From: Haliea sp.
GTDB taxonomy: Bacteria; Pseudomonadota; Gammaproteobacteria; Pseudomonadales; Halieaceae
Length of the DNA: 64,000 nt
NCBI GenBank assembly: GCA_002692965.1
Contig: NZNC01000017.1
Span: 88,199 to 152,198, forward strand
Reading direction: 5' to 3'
Positions 35,648 through 45,236 of the stretch are shown piece by piece. The notes under the pieces are model-generated. The model was not told the DNA's origin. It worked only from the letters and a program-made list of their open reading frames with translations, and made no database searches. The position numbers and the translations under genes are program-made. Within the stretch, counting starts at the first letter, position 1; the number at the start of each line of letters is the position of its first letter.

Positions 35648-37372
35648 ATGACCCACACCATCACCCTCCAACAACTCGAGTCCTTCCTCTGGGAAGCCGC
35701 CGACATCCTGCGCGGCAACATGGACGCCTCGGAGTACAAGGACTACATCTTCGGCATGATGTTTCTGAAACGCCTGTCCGACGCCTTTGAGGAGGCCCAG
35801 GAAGGCGTGGTCCGCTACTACCTGGACAAGGGCAAATCTGAGGCCGAGGCCCGGGAGCTGGCAGACGATGAGGACGAGTACGACAAGACCTTCTACATCC
35901 CGCCCGTGGCCCGCTGGGGGGCGCTGAAGGACCTCAAGCACGACATCGGGTCCGAGCTGAACACCGCGACCGAAGCCATCGAGGAGTACAACCCCAGCCT
36001 GGAAGGGGTACTGGTCTCGATCGACTTCAACATCAAGAACAAGCTGTCGGACAAGAAGCTGCGCGACCTGCTGAGCCATTTCAGCCGCTACCGCCTACGC
36101 AATGCCGATTTCGAGCGCCCGGACCTGCTGGGCACCGCCTACGAATACCTGATCAAGATGTTTGCCGACAGCGCCGGCAAGAAGGGCGGCGAGTTCTACA
36201 CCCCCTCGGAAGTGGTGCAGCTGCTGGTGTCCCTGCTCAAGCCCCACGCGGGAATGCGCATCTACGATCCAACGGTTGGGTCGGGTGGGATGCTGGTGCA
36301 GACCCGCAACTATCTGGCCACCCACGGCGAGAACCCAGCCAACCTGTCCCTATTCGGCCAGGAGATGAACCTGAACACCTGGGCCATCTGCAAGATGAAC
36401 ATGTTCCTGCACGGGGTCTACAGCGCCGACATCCGCAAGGGCGACACCCTGCGCGAGCCCCAGCACACCCAGCACGGGGAGCTGATGACCTTTGACCGGG
36501 TGATTGCCAATCCCCCTTTCAGCCTGAAGAAGTGGGGCAAAGAGGAAGCCGACAGCGATGCCTATGGCCGCTTCCTCTATGGTACCCCGCCCAAGGATGC
36601 TGGGGATCTGGCTTTCGTCCAGCACATGATCGCCAGCCTGAATGCCGAGGGCATGATGGGCGTGGTGATGCCCCACGGGGTGCTGTTCCGCGGCTCCAGC
36701 GAGAAGGCCATCCGCCAGGGCATCCTGAACGACGACCTGCTGGAGGCCGTGGTAGGCCTGCCTGCCGCCCTGTTCTACGGCACTGGCATCCCTGCCTGCC
36801 TGTTGATCATCAACAAGCAGAAGCCGGCAGAACGCAAGGGCAAGGTGCTGTTCATCAATGGCGAGCTGGATTTCGAGGAAGGCAAGAACCAGAACAAGCT
36901 GCGCCAGCAGGACATCGAGAAGATCGTCCAAACCTTTGATGACTACACCGAGGTCAAGCGGTATTCCAGGGTCGTCAGCCTGGAGGAGATCGCGGAGAAC
37001 GACTACAACCTGAACATCCGCCGTTACGCCGACACCAGCCCGCCCCCGGAGACCTTCGACGTGCGCGCCATCCTGCACGGCGGCATTCCGGTGCGGGAGG
37101 TGGAAAGCGAGTATATCCGGGAAGAGATCCTGGAAGACTTCGACGTGTCCACAGTATTCGTGGAGCGGGATGCCGATTACTACGACTTCCGGCCCGAAAT
37201 CGACACCAAGGAAGCCATCCGCGAGACCGTGGGCGAGGTCGATGCCAAGGTCATCACCCAGCTGGAACGCTGGTGGGACAAATACCGGGTGTCACTGCAT
37301 GCGCTGGATGCGCAGGTGGCTGAGGCGGAGAGCGTGATGAAGGGCTATCTGCAGGAGCTGGGGTATGAGTAA
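35648..37372 (+). CDS. hsdM: HsdM, type I RM methyltransferase (system 2)
   Basis: 574 aa. The N-terminal helical HsdM domain ([19 protein letters not shown] and [18 protein letters not shown]) is followed by the methylase: motif [12 protein letters not shown] and motif [14 protein letters not shown]. It has only distant similarity to the island 1 HsdM (different N-terminus and length), so the two belong to different type I families. First gene of a tight hsdM-hsdS-hsdR-protease operon; hsdS overlaps its end by 8 bp. Confidence 0.96.
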   Translation: MTHTITLQQLESFLWEAADILRGNMDASEYKDYIFGMMFLKRLSDAFEEAQEGVVRYYLDKGKSEAEARELADDEDEYDKTFYIPPVARWGALKDLKHDIGSELNTATEAIEEYNPSLEGVLVSIDFNIKNKLSDKKLRDLLSHFSRYRLRNADFERPDLLGTAYEYLIKMFADSAGKKGGEFYTPSEVVQLLVSLLKPHAGMRIYDPTVGSGGMLVQTRNYLATHGENPANLSLFGQEMNLNTWAICKMNMFLHGVYSADIRKGDTLREPQHTQHGELMTFDRVIANPPFSLKKWGKEEADSDAYGRFLYGTPPKDAGDLAFVQHMIASLNAEGMMGVVMPHGVLFRGSSEKAIRQGILNDDLLEAVVGLPAALFYGTGIPACLLIINKQKPAERKGKVLFINGELDFEEGKNQNKLRQQDIEKIVQTFDDYTEVKRYSRVVSLEEIAENDYNLNIRRYADTSPPPETFDVRAILHGGIPVREVESEYIREEILEDFDVSTVFVERDADYYDFRPEIDTKEAIRETVGEVDAKVITQLERWWDKYRVSLHALDAQVAEAESVMKGYLQELGYE

Positions 37373-38639
37373 TGTGGTTCCTGAAGGATGGACACTGGGC
37401 ACTATAGGAGATTGCGTCGCTAAAATCGGAGATGGCGGCACCCCTGCGACATCTAACCCGGAATATTATGCAGGCAACATTCCATGGGTGGTTGTAAATG
37501 ACATACGTCGCCACATATATCGGACTCAAAACACCATTTCAGACCTTGGACTGAATAAAAGCAGTGCCAAACTCTGGGACAAAGAATCGGTCATAATTTC
37601 AACAGGCGCGACGATCGGCGAAGTGGGAATTGCCAAAATTCCGCTTGCAACCAAGCAAGGAATAGCTGGAATCCAATGTAACACAATGGTCATCTCAGAC
37701 TATCTCTATTATGCGCTAGTTCATAAAAAGCCTGAAATTCTCGCAATGGCTCAGGGGAGCACCATCAAGGAAGTCAGGACACCTGCGCTCGTCAAGCTGA
37801 CTCAGCTGTACCCCCCACTCCCCGAACAAAAGAAAATTGCTGCCATCCTGTCCTCCGTCGATGACGTGATCGAAAAAACACGCGCCCAGATCGACAAGCT
37901 GAAAGACCTGAAAACCGGCATGATGCAGGAGTTGTTGACCAGAGGGATTGGGCCGGGCGGCGTTCCGCATACGGAGTTCAAGGATACGCCGGTGGGACAG
38001 GTTCCGGTGCAGTGGCAGATTCATTCATTGGGTAACGTCGTTGATTTCAAAAATGGAGTGAATAAAGACAAGGACGCTTTCGGGCATGGGGTACCCATAA
38101 TTAGCTACAAGAACGTTTATGCCGGTGGTGGGATTTCGGACTCAGATCTTAACGCATTGGTCGAAATGAACGAAAAGGAGCTTGCGCGATTCAAGGTCAA
38201 CTATGGGGACGTGTTTTTCACTAGAACTTCCGAAACACCTGATGAAATTGGCTTTACCAATGTTTATTTGGGCGAAAGAAATGATGTCGTATTCAATGGC
38301 TTCGTGATACGTGGCCGCCCAAAATACAACCTTTTCCACCCCCGTTTTTTAAAGTATGTGTTTCAGAGCAATGCCGTTCGGAAGCAAATGATGGATAACA
38401 GCAAGTTTACAACAAGGGCTGGCATCAGTGGTGAGAGTTTAGGTCGAATAGAAATCGCTGTCCCGGAAATCCCAGAGCAAAGGAACATCGCTGATGCACT
38501 CGATTCGGTGGAGTTACGTATTCAGGCTGTTAGCACCAAACTAGACGCCTATAAATCACTCAAAAAAGCCCTCATGCAAGACCTGCTAACCGGCAAGGTC
38601 CGCGTCAACGTCGATAACAAGGAGCCAGCGGCCGCCTGA
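37365..38639 (+). CDS. hsdS: HsdS, type I RM specificity subunit (system 2)
   Basis: 424 aa with two target-recognition domains: [20 protein letters not shown] begins the first and [20 protein letters not shown] the second. Conserved helices are [20 protein letters not shown] with [20 protein letters not shown], and [20 protein letters not shown] with [19 protein letters not shown] for both recognition domains is strikingly AT-rich within a GC-rich operon, a usual mark of recognition-domain exchange. It overlaps hsdM by 8 bp. Confidence 0.95.
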   Translation: MSNVVPEGWTLGTIGDCVAKIGDGGTPATSNPEYYAGNIPWVVVNDIRRHIYRTQNTISDLGLNKSSAKLWDKESVIISTGATIGEVGIAKIPLATKQGIAGIQCNTMVISDYLYYALVHKKPEILAMAQGSTIKEVRTPALVKLTQLYPPLPEQKKIAAILSSVDDVIEKTRAQIDKLKDLKTGMMQELLTRGIGPGGVPHTEFKDTPVGQVPVQWQIHSLGNVVDFKNGVNKDKDAFGHGVPIISYKNVYAGGGISDSDLNALVEMNEKELARFKVNYGDVFFTRTSETPDEIGFTNVYLGERNDVVFNGFVIRGRPKYNLFHPRFLKYVFQSNAVRKQMMDNSKFTTRAGISGESLGRIEIAVPEIPEQRNIADALDSVELRIQAVSTKLDAYKSLKKALMQDLLTGKVRVNVDNKEPAAA

Positions 38640-41600
38640 TTGGCCGGCAGCCACCCCGTCATGTTTCAGGATGAAATCGACAAAGTAGAACAGCCCGCCA
38701 TCGAGCAGCTGAAACGCCTGGGTTGGACCCATGTGCCCGGCGCAGCCCTGGCTCCGGTCCTGCCCGCAGACGGCGCACCGGCTGGAGAACGCGGCTACTA
38801 CCGTGACGTAGTCCTGACCCAGCGGCTGGAAGCCGCCGTACAGCGACTAAACCCCTGGATCAGCGACGAGAACCTGCGCAAGGTGGTCCGCGAGTTCACC
38901 CACCCCAATCACGCGGGCCTGATGGAGTACAACCAGTCCATCCACGACCTGCTGGTGAACTACCTCTCGGTGGAGCAGGATCTGGGTGCCGGCCGCAAGG
39001 GGCAGACGGTCAAGGTCATCGACTTCGATAATCCGGCCAACAACGAATTCCTCTGCACCAACCAGTTCAAGATTGAAGGCCTCAACCAGAACATCATCCC
39101 GGACATAGTCTGCTTCGTGAATGGCCTGCCCCTGGCGGTCATCGAGTGCAAGTCCCCCTACATTGCCGATGCCATCGCGGAGGGCATCAACCAGCTGCGC
39201 CGCTATGCCAATCTGCGCTTTCCGGAGAACGACGAGGGCGCCCAGAAGCTGTTCTGGTACAACCAACTCATGGTCTCAACCTGCCGGGACCAGGCCCGGG
39301 TCGGCACCATCAGCTCGACTGCTCAGCACTACGGTGACTGGAAGGACGCCTACCCCCTCACCGATATGGCGATTGCCCGCATCCTGGGGCCGGCTGACCC
39401 ACAACGGAACCTGCAGGATGTGGCCTCCCCCGTGTGCTATGCCGCGGAATTCGACACAGCCCCGGCAGTCAATGCCCAGCAGCGCCTGCTGGCCGGCCTG
39501 TTCAACCCCGCCGCCTTCCTGGATGTCATCCAGAACTTCATCCTGTTCGAGCCGGTGGATGGCCGCCTGATCAAGAAGGTGGCGCGCTACCAGCAGTACC
39601 GGGCGGTGAACAAGGTCATTGAGCGCCTCAAGCAGGGCAGCACGCGCAAGGAGAAGTCCGGGGTGGTCTGGCACACCCAGGGCTCCGGGAAGTCCCTGAC
39701 CATGGTCATGCTGGCGGTGAAGATGCGCCGCGACCCGGAGCTGCAGCAGTACAAGCTGGTTTTTGTGACCGACCGCACCCAGCTGGACGGCCAGCTGTCC
39801 CGCACCTTCCGCGATGCCCAGAACGAAACGGTCCACAACGCCGGCTCCGTGGCTGAGCTCAAGACCCTGCTGAGCCGGGATGCCTCCGACATCGTGACCG
39901 CCATGGTGCAAAAATTCCAGGAGGCAGAAGCCGAGGACGATTTCACCGACCTGAACCCCAGTGACAAGATCATCGTGCTGGCGGATGAGGCCCACCGCAC
40001 CCAGTTCGGCAACCTGGCGGCCACCATCAACGCCGCCCTGCCCAATGCACCCAAGATCGGCTTTACCGGCACCCCCCTGCTGAAATCCCAGAAAATGGAC
40101 CAGGCCTTCGGCGGCTATATCGACCAGTACCGTATCAATGAGGCCGTGGAGGATGGCGCCACCGTGCGCATCATCTACGAGGGGCGGCAGGTACAGACGA
40201 AAGTTGAGGGTGAGTCACTGGACAAGCTCTTCGAGGAGTACTTCGGGAACGCCAGTGACGAGGAAAAACGGGAGATCAAGCGGAAGTACGGGGTAGAGCG
40301 GGCCGTGCGCGAAGCCCCCGCCCGGATTCGCTGGGTGTGCCTGGATCTGCTCAAGCACTACCGGGAGAAGGTCCAGCCCGATGGCTTCAAGGCCATGATC
40401 GTGGTGGGCAGCCGTCACGCCGCCACGGTGTTCAAGAAGACCCTGGACGAGCTGGAATCGCCACCCGCCGAGGTCATCATTTCCGGTCGCCACAACGACG
40501 AGCCGGTATACGCCCCCTACACCGACGCCACACAGCACAAGCAGGCCATTGCCGACTTTGTTGATCCCCAGGGCGCCACTCGCTTCCTGATCGTCAAGGA
40601 CATGCTGCTGACCGGCTTCGACGCCCCCATCGCCCAGGTGATGTATATCGACCGGGGTCTGAAGGACCACACCCTGATGCAGGCGATTGCCCGGGTGAAC
40701 CGCAACTACAAGGGCAAGGCCTGCGGCTACGTGGTGGACTACTACGGCCTCTCTGACCACCTGACCGAGGCCCTGGAGCAGTTCAGCAGCGACGACGTGG
40801 AGGGCACCTTCTACACCCTGAAGGACGAGATCCCCCGCTTGAAGGCCGCTCACACCCGCGTCGCCGTGATCTTCCGCAACGTGAAGGGCACTGACATTGA
40901 CGACTACGTGCTGGCCCTGAAAGACGAGGACATCCGCCAGCAGTTCGAGATGGCCTTCAAGGCCTTCGCCAAGCAGATGAACGTGATCCTGCCCGATGTG
41001 GCCGCCAAGCCCTTCATCCCGGACCTGAAGCTGTGGGGCAAGGTGCAGAATGCCGCCCGCAACCGCTACCGCGACCCGGGCCTCAACATCAGTGACGCCG
41101 GCGCCAAGGTCCGCAAACTGGTGGACGAGCACATTATCAGCACCGGCGTGGACCCCAAGATCCCGCCGGTAGACCTGATGGCGGCCAACTTCAGGGAGAC
41201 CGTGGAGCAGATCAAGTCCCCGGAATCCCGCGCCTCGGAAATCGAGAGCGCCATCAAGCACCACATCACCGTCAACCTGGACGATGACCCCGAGTACTAC
41301 AAGTCCCTGAGCCTGCGCCTACGGGACATCATCGAGAAGACCAACGGCAAGTGGGACCAGCAGCAGCAACTGTTGCTGCAGATGGTCAGCACCCTCGAAA
41401 CCGGGCACAAGCAGGCCGCCAACGACCTGGGGCTGAGCGAGACCGAGTTCCCCTTCTACAATATCCTGATGGCCGAAGTGACCCGCCACGCTGGCGAGGA
41501 CACCGTCAGCGAGGCAGTCCACGACGAGATCAAGGGCGCCAGCCAGGGCCTGGTCGCGATGTTCGATGAAGCCACGCAGATCGTGGACTTCTTCCACAAG

Positions 41601-41729
41601 CCGGATGAAGTGAAGCGGATGAAGAAGGCCATCAAGCGGGCGATTCTCGACAGCAGCTTTGCCAACAAGGCCCTGGTCACCGTGGTGCAAGATCGTTTCA
41701 TGGACCTGGCAAAGAACAAGTTCAAGTGA
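38640..41729 (+). CDS. hsdR: HsdR, type I restriction endonuclease R subunit (system 2)
   Basis: 1029 aa if started at the TTG (38640) that abuts the hsdS stop; an ATG at 38661 (MFQDEIDKVEQPAIEQLKRL) would remove 7 residues and cannot be excluded. The nuclease domain shows DIVCFVNGLPLAVIECKS. Motor motifs are HTQGSGKSLTMVM, LADEAHRTQFG, GFTGTPLLKS, DMLLTGFDAP and QAIARVNR. Last subunit of the operon before the metalloprotease gene. Intact. Confidence 0.95.
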   Translation: MAGSHPVMFQDEIDKVEQPAIEQLKRLGWTHVPGAALAPVLPADGAPAGERGYYRDVVLTQRLEAAVQRLNPWISDENLRKVVREFTHPNHAGLMEYNQSIHDLLVNYLSVEQDLGAGRKGQTVKVIDFDNPANNEFLCTNQFKIEGLNQNIIPDIVCFVNGLPLAVIECKSPYIADAIAEGINQLRRYANLRFPENDEGAQKLFWYNQLMVSTCRDQARVGTISSTAQHYGDWKDAYPLTDMAIARILGPADPQRNLQDVASPVCYAAEFDTAPAVNAQQRLLAGLFNPAAFLDVIQNFILFEPVDGRLIKKVARYQQYRAVNKVIERLKQGSTRKEKSGVVWHTQGSGKSLTMVMLAVKMRRDPELQQYKLVFVTDRTQLDGQLSRTFRDAQNETVHNAGSVAELKTLLSRDASDIVTAMVQKFQEAEAEDDFTDLNPSDKIIVLADEAHRTQFGNLAATINAALPNAPKIGFTGTPLLKSQKMDQAFGGYIDQYRINEAVEDGATVRIIYEGRQVQTKVEGESLDKLFEEYFGNASDEEKREIKRKYGVERAVREAPARIRWVCLDLLKHYREKVQPDGFKAMIVVGSRHAATVFKKTLDELESPPAEVIISGRHNDEPVYAPYTDATQHKQAIADFVDPQGATRFLIVKDMLLTGFDAPIAQVMYIDRGLKDHTLMQAIARVNRNYKGKACGYVVDYYGLSDHLTEALEQFSSDDVEGTFYTLKDEIPRLKAAHTRVAVIFRNVKGTDIDDYVLALKDEDIRQQFEMAFKAFAKQMNVILPDVAAKPFIPDLKLWGKVQNAARNRYRDPGLNISDAGAKVRKLVDEHIISTGVDPKIPPVDLMAANFRETVEQIKSPESRASEIESAIKHHITVNLDDDPEYYKSLSLRLRDIIEKTNGKWDQQQQLLLQMVSTLETGHKQAANDLGLSETEFPFYNILMAEVTRHAGEDTVSEAVHDEIKGASQGLVAMFDEATQIVDFFHKPDEVKRMKKAIKRAILDSSFANKALVTVVQDRFMDLAKNKFK

Positions 41730-41742
41730 GAGCAGAAATCCA

Positions 41743-42462
41743 GTGACGGCACGGCAGCCACAAGCGGAATACCGGGACGGCCACGGCTTCATTGCCGAGA
41801 TCATCCGCACCAGTCGCCGCAAATCCGCCGACATCCGGGTGGAGGACGGCGCGGTGTCTGTGGTCGTCCCAACCAGTACCACCACCGAGCGGATCGACCA
41901 ACTGCTGATCGCCAAACGCCGCTGGATCAAGGAAAAGATCGCCCTGCACCGCGAGCAGGCGCCCACGGCCACCCGCCGCTTTGTCTCAGGCGAGGCCTTC
42001 AGCTACCTGGGCCGCAACTACCGCCTGAAGGTTGAGACCGGCAACTTCGCGCCCGTGAAGCTCCTGAACGGCCGCCTGGTGGTCACCGTGCCAGAGGGTA
42101 GCCAGCAGCCCCACATGGTTCGCAACGCCCTGGTGCGCTGGTACAAGCGCCAGGCAGAGCAGAAGCTGACCGAGAAGGTGGCGCGCTTTGCCCCGATGGT
42201 GGGGGTAGAGCCCGCAGGGGTGGGTATCCGCAGCTTCAAGTCACGCTGGGGCAGCTGTACCAGCCGAGGGAAGCTGGAGTTCAACTGGCGGATCATGATG
42301 GCGCCCAATCGGATGGTGGACTATGTGGTGATCCACGAGCTCTGTCACCTGATACGCCATGACCACTCCCCGGAGTTCTGGCGGGAGGTGGCCCGGGTGA
42401 TGCCGGAGTATGAGCAATGCCGGGAGTGGCTGCGGGACAATGCGGTCAAACTGGGGCTGTGA
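41743..42462 (+). CDS. YgjP-type metallopeptidase associated with type I RM
   Basis: 239 aa from the GTG at 41743, 13 bp after hsdR. The YgjP (DUF45) domain is clear: FKSRWGSCTSRGKLEFNW and the zinc motif VIHELCHLIRHDHSPEFW (HExxH with a downstream His). Small predicted metalloproteases of this group are commonly the fourth gene of type I RM operons. A role in turning over HsdR or controlling restriction is plausible but unproven. E. coli instead uses ClpXP for that task. Confidence 0.9.
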   Translation: MTARQPQAEYRDGHGFIAEIIRTSRRKSADIRVEDGAVSVVVPTSTTTERIDQLLIAKRRWIKEKIALHREQAPTATRRFVSGEAFSYLGRNYRLKVETGNFAPVKLLNGRLVVTVPEGSQQPHMVRNALVRWYKRQAEQKLTEKVARFAPMVGVEPAGVGIRSFKSRWGSCTSRGKLEFNWRIMMAPNRMVDYVVIHELCHLIRHDHSPEFWREVARVMPEYEQCREWLRDNAVKLGL

Positions 42463-42498
42463 GCCCGTCTCCCCAAGGATGATCGTCTCTACGAGGTC

Positions 42499-43017
42499 CT
42501 ATGCCCCATGGTAATCCGGTAGGATTTTCCAGTTATCCTCGAACGCCTCCAATTCCTTGATAGTCAGGATGGCCTGTGGTGACGCCCCTCCACCGGGCCG
42601 ACGATAGCCGTGTCTTTCCATAAATGCGGTGTATCGCGACACAATCTTGCTCTGGATATCCGCCTCAGTGCACACGAAAAATCTGGCGTTACTGATACCG
42701 GTTCCATCCACCCGCACGAGAATCCAAATTAACTTGGGGTGCTTCAGCGGTTTGAGTGCGCCGATCGACTGATAGTTGTCTTCACCAATGCCGTGTTCAC
42801 ACCACCTGTTGATCGTGGAGTGGACGAGCGCCCCTTTGGTGCTGGTCTTCACCTGGACCGGAAATGAATTGAGCGACTCCGAATGCACCGCCGTGATATC
42901 GAAGCCAGGCACGTTCCCGGAGTATGGGGAGGCGTAATACCCCAACGTACCAAGCACGGCGGAGACCAGGTGCTCTCCAACCTGCCCGGTCAATTTATTT
43001 CCGACTCCGGTTGCCAT
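42499..43017 (-). CDS. PD-(D/E)XK-like nuclease domain protein
   Basis: 172 aa, with AAAGGAT ahead of the ATG at 43017. The order GQVGEHLVSAVLGTLGY, PGFDITAVHSE, FPVQVKTSTKG fits the E...D-x(n)-QxK plan of the PD-(D/E)XK superfamily. A second half (PKLIWILVRVDGTG, ARFFVCTEADI) resembles the beta region of related endonuclease-like DUFs. It points toward the RM operon end (convergent with the YgjP gene) and shares the minus strand with a small membrane protein just upstream. Exact family not identified. Confidence 0.65.
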   Translation of the reverse strand: MATGVGNKLTGQVGEHLVSAVLGTLGYYASPYSGNVPGFDITAVHSESLNSFPVQVKTSTKGALVHSTINRWCEHGIGEDNYQSIGALKPLKHPKLIWILVRVDGTGISNARFFVCTEADIQSKIVSRYTAFMERHGYRRPGGGASPQAILTIKELEAFEDNWKILPDYHGA

Positions 43018-43091
43018 TTTTCAGATCCTTTTAACCTGTGAGCTAAAGTAGAAAACCCATAGGTTTTCCATAGGTTCCAGCTCCTTGGTGA

Positions 43092-43313
43092 TTACAGCCA
43101 GCGCCGGCGTTTTTTTGCCCTGTTTTCGCTAATACACTGGTGCGGATGTATGAGACTACGCGGGATACCTTCAAAATCCGTCGGTTCTGCGGATTCATCC
43201 ACGACACAAGCATTCTCCTTCCTCTGCCGGCCACGACGAACTTTATTCGTACAATAAATGACTACTCCTAAGAGGCAACAGGTGGCGACCAGATAGGCTA
43301 CCATGGTCAACAT
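43092..43313 (-). CDS. Small single-span membrane protein
   Basis: 73 aa, with GGGGAG 6 nt before the ATG at 43313. The N-terminus MLTMVAYLVATCCLLGVVIY is one membrane helix followed by a very basic cytoplasmic face (KVRRGRQRKE) and a soluble tail ending KKRRRWL. It lies 74 bp upstream of the nuclease-like gene on the same strand; they may form a two-gene unit. The spacer has a direct repeat CCATAGGTT (43058-43066, 43068-43076). No family recognised. Confidence 0.5.
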   Translation of the reverse strand: MLTMVAYLVATCCLLGVVIYCTNKVRRGRQRKENACVVDESAEPTDFEGIPRSLIHPHQCISENRAKKRRRWL

Positions 43314-43397
43314 AGCTCACTCCCCAACCCGGCTGGCAAAGCCTCCGGACGAAACTTAGACTGCCCTCGATTCTCCCACTGCTGTGAGGTGAATGCC

Positions 43398-44069
43398 ATG
43401 TGCGGCCGCTTCAACATCACCGATATGCCCGGCCTCCAGGGTTTGCTGGACTACCTTGGGATTGATCTGACACTGCCCGAGCCACGCTACAACATCGCCC
43501 CAACCGAGGACATCCTCTTGCTGCGCGAACGGCGCGGTGATCCTGCCCGGTGGTGGCTGGTGCCATCATGGGCCAAGGAAGTGAACACCCGATACAGCAT
43601 GTTCAATGCCCGGGCCGAGTCTCTGGACAAAAGCCCGGCATTTCGGGGGCCATTCCGGCGCCAGCGCGGGGTGGTACCGATCTCCAGCTTCATCGAATGG
43701 CGTCAGGAGGGTCAGGGCAAGCAACCCTGGGTCATCACCAACGAAGAGCAGATTCTGGCTGTGGCGGCCCTGTGGGACGTCTGGGAAGGGGGTGACGCAC
43801 CGCTGCTGTCCTGCACGCTGGTCACCACCGAGTCCGCACCGGAGTTCCGGCCCTGGCACCATCGCATGCCGGTCATGCTGACTCGCGAGGAGTGCCTGCG
43901 CTGGCTCGACAACCGGCAAGCCATCGACCCTGGCGATATGATGCTGGCGCCGGTGCTCAAGCAATGCTTGACGCTGTATCCTGTAGACCGCACTGTTGGC
44001 AATGCTTCAAACCGTGCCCCTGAGCTGTTCCAGCCATTATCCGAGCCAATCACCATTTCGAGGGAGTAG
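43398..44069 (+). CDS. SRAP domain protein (YedK/HMCES), abasic-site sensor
   Basis: 223 aa from the ATG at 43398, with GAGGTG upstream; the second residue must be Cys (MCGRFN) because this Cys crosslinks to abasic sites in single-stranded DNA after Met removal. Other landmarks are PRYNIAPTED, YSMFNARAESLDKSPAF, GVVPISSFIEW and HHRMPVML (catalytic His). Full length. Divergent from the small membrane gene. SRAP proteins on islands may protect ssDNA intermediates during transfer or restriction. I see no LexA box. Confidence 0.93.
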   Translation: MCGRFNITDMPGLQGLLDYLGIDLTLPEPRYNIAPTEDILLLRERRGDPARWWLVPSWAKEVNTRYSMFNARAESLDKSPAFRGPFRRQRGVVPISSFIEWRQEGQGKQPWVITNEEQILAVAALWDVWEGGDAPLLSCTLVTTESAPEFRPWHHRMPVMLTREECLRWLDNRQAIDPGDMMLAPVLKQCLTLYPVDRTVGNASNRAPELFQPLSEPITISRE

Positions 44070-44095
44070 CGCAAACAATCCGGGGACCTTCTGCT

Positions 44096-44308
44096 ATGAC
44101 TTCTCACAGCGACAATTCGTTGGCCGACGAGGATAACCCGTTGATGGCGATAGGCCTGAACTCGCCAGAGAGCTTAGCGTGGCTCGAGCAAGTAAAGCAG
44201 ATGAGGCAAAGTTGCGCCGAGGAATACTCCTCCAGCCCCTTGTGGAGAGCGAGAGCGGAGCGCGACCCGGAATACTGGAACAAGTTTTCACCCGGTCGTA
44301 TTCGCTAA
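44096..44308 (+). CDS. Small hypothetical protein
   Basis: 70 aa, 26 bp after the SRAP stop, with a weak GGGGA ahead of the ATG. It is acidic and helical (ESLAWLEQVKQMRQSCAEEY) and ends ERDPEYWNKFSPGRIR. No family recognised. Placement in the same direction as the SRAP gene suggests cotranscription. Confidence 0.45.
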   Translation: MTSHSDNSLADEDNPLMAIGLNSPESLAWLEQVKQMRQSCAEEYSSSPLWRARAERDPEYWNKFSPGRIR

Positions 44309-44980
44309 TCCGCGACAGCGGGGCGGATGAAGTATTATCCCGCGCCTAGCCCTCCTACCCCCGCTGGGTCCTTCCTAACCCTCTGGGGGATACGGGGGGC
44401 AGACTGCGCGACTTTTCAGTGGATACCAGGCCAGCCCGGGTGATGGGTTGTTGATGATGGCCATGCCCCGCAACCTGACAAAACCTGATATTGGCAGGAC
44501 TGCCGATAATTACCGGGTAATCGGCATGCGCAACCCACCGGCTGCACCCTCGCCCATCCCTCGCCGGATTCTTGTGCAAACCTTGCCTGAACCTTACCCG
44601 CATCCTTAGCAAACCTTAGCAGCTAACCCTATGGAAAACCGATGGATTGCGCCGGGGGTGGGCCACCGCAAAAGTCTGGTGACTACCCAGGCCAGACCGC
44701 ACGGGTACGCAGGTTTCCTTCATCCACGGAATTGAGGTTGCAGGCTAACCGGGAAGGGACGGGCAGATTCCTCCAGAGCTGGTGCGGCTAGACCGTGCGC
44801 CCCTCAAACCTTTACGCGTGCGTTTCAGAAATTCCGAGTTTGTGGGACCGTGCTACCGAGATCGCTGACAAAAGGGGACTCTCAGCAACTCCGGCTGTTC
44901 AATTTTCAAGCACTTTGGGTTTGGCGGGTTTTTTGGCGGGTATTTGAATTTACCGCCTATAAGCCACTGATTTACAAAGG
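44309..44980. other. Right-end non-coding region of island 2
   Basis: 672 bp with no supported gene. It holds a small inverted repeat (TGCCGA 44501-44506 with TCGGCA 44521-44526). Several AACCTTA/G-like words occur at 44579-44620, possible integrase arm sites. CCTATGGAAAACC at 44628-44640 is the exact inverse of 43062-43074. Confidence 0.4.
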
Positions 44981-44998
44981 ATGATGGCGGAGGGGGTG
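44981..44998. repeat. att site of island 2 at tRNA-Ser
   Basis: The copy of the 18-bp repeat that includes the tRNA-Ser 3' end (CCA at 44987-44985). The matching copy is at 29567-29584. Confidence 0.9.
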
Positions 44999-45074
44999 GG
45001 ATTTGAACCCACGGTACGCTCGCGCGTACACCTGATTTCGAGTCAGGCCCGTTCGACCACTCCGGCACCCCTCC
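44985..45074 (-). tRNA. tRNA-Ser(CGA)
   Basis: 90 nt with encoded CCA. Acceptor GGAGGGG (5' end at 45074) pairs with the CCCCTCC-type 3' half. The anticodon stem-loop is CCTGA-CTCGAAA-TCAGG, anticodon CGA at 45040-45038. A long variable arm (TGTACGCGCGAGCGTAC) marks a class II serine tRNA, and the T-arm is GTGGGTTCAAATCCCAC. It remains intact after island 2 integration because the att repeat restores its 3' end. Confidence 0.97.
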
Positions 45075-45236
45075 ACGCCCCCGAACGGGGTTCACCATGA
45101 TACCAGTTTCCGGTCGAGCGCGCTGCTTCCAACAGTGTGCACAACGGGACGGCTTGAATCCCGTTTTACCGGCATGCTTTACAGCCAGGGGTTGCGTGCC
45201 TAGCATGAGTGCCATGTACCCCTGAGGAGAACCGTC

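Larger units (their letters stand above)
29567..44998. mobile_element. Genomic island 2, integrated at the 3' end of tRNA-Ser(CGA)
   Basis: A 15.4-kb element bounded by an 18-bp perfect repeat, ATGATGGCGGAGGGGGTG, at 29567-29584 and 44981-44998; the right copy is the tRNA-Ser 3' end. The integrase is the first gene inside the left repeat. Cargo is AlpA and replication-like genes, Mrr, an EEP nuclease, a complete hsdM-hsdS-hsdR-metalloprotease operon, a PD-(D/E)XK-like protein and an SRAP protein. No conjugation genes. Left and right ends contain long non-coding stretches. Confidence 0.92.

Noticed and set aside
35014..44490. ACCTGACAAAACCTGA found both inside the EEP gene and in the right-end region of island 2
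   Set aside because: One copy is in coding sequence, and the word is a simple ACCTGA doublet; probably coincidence.
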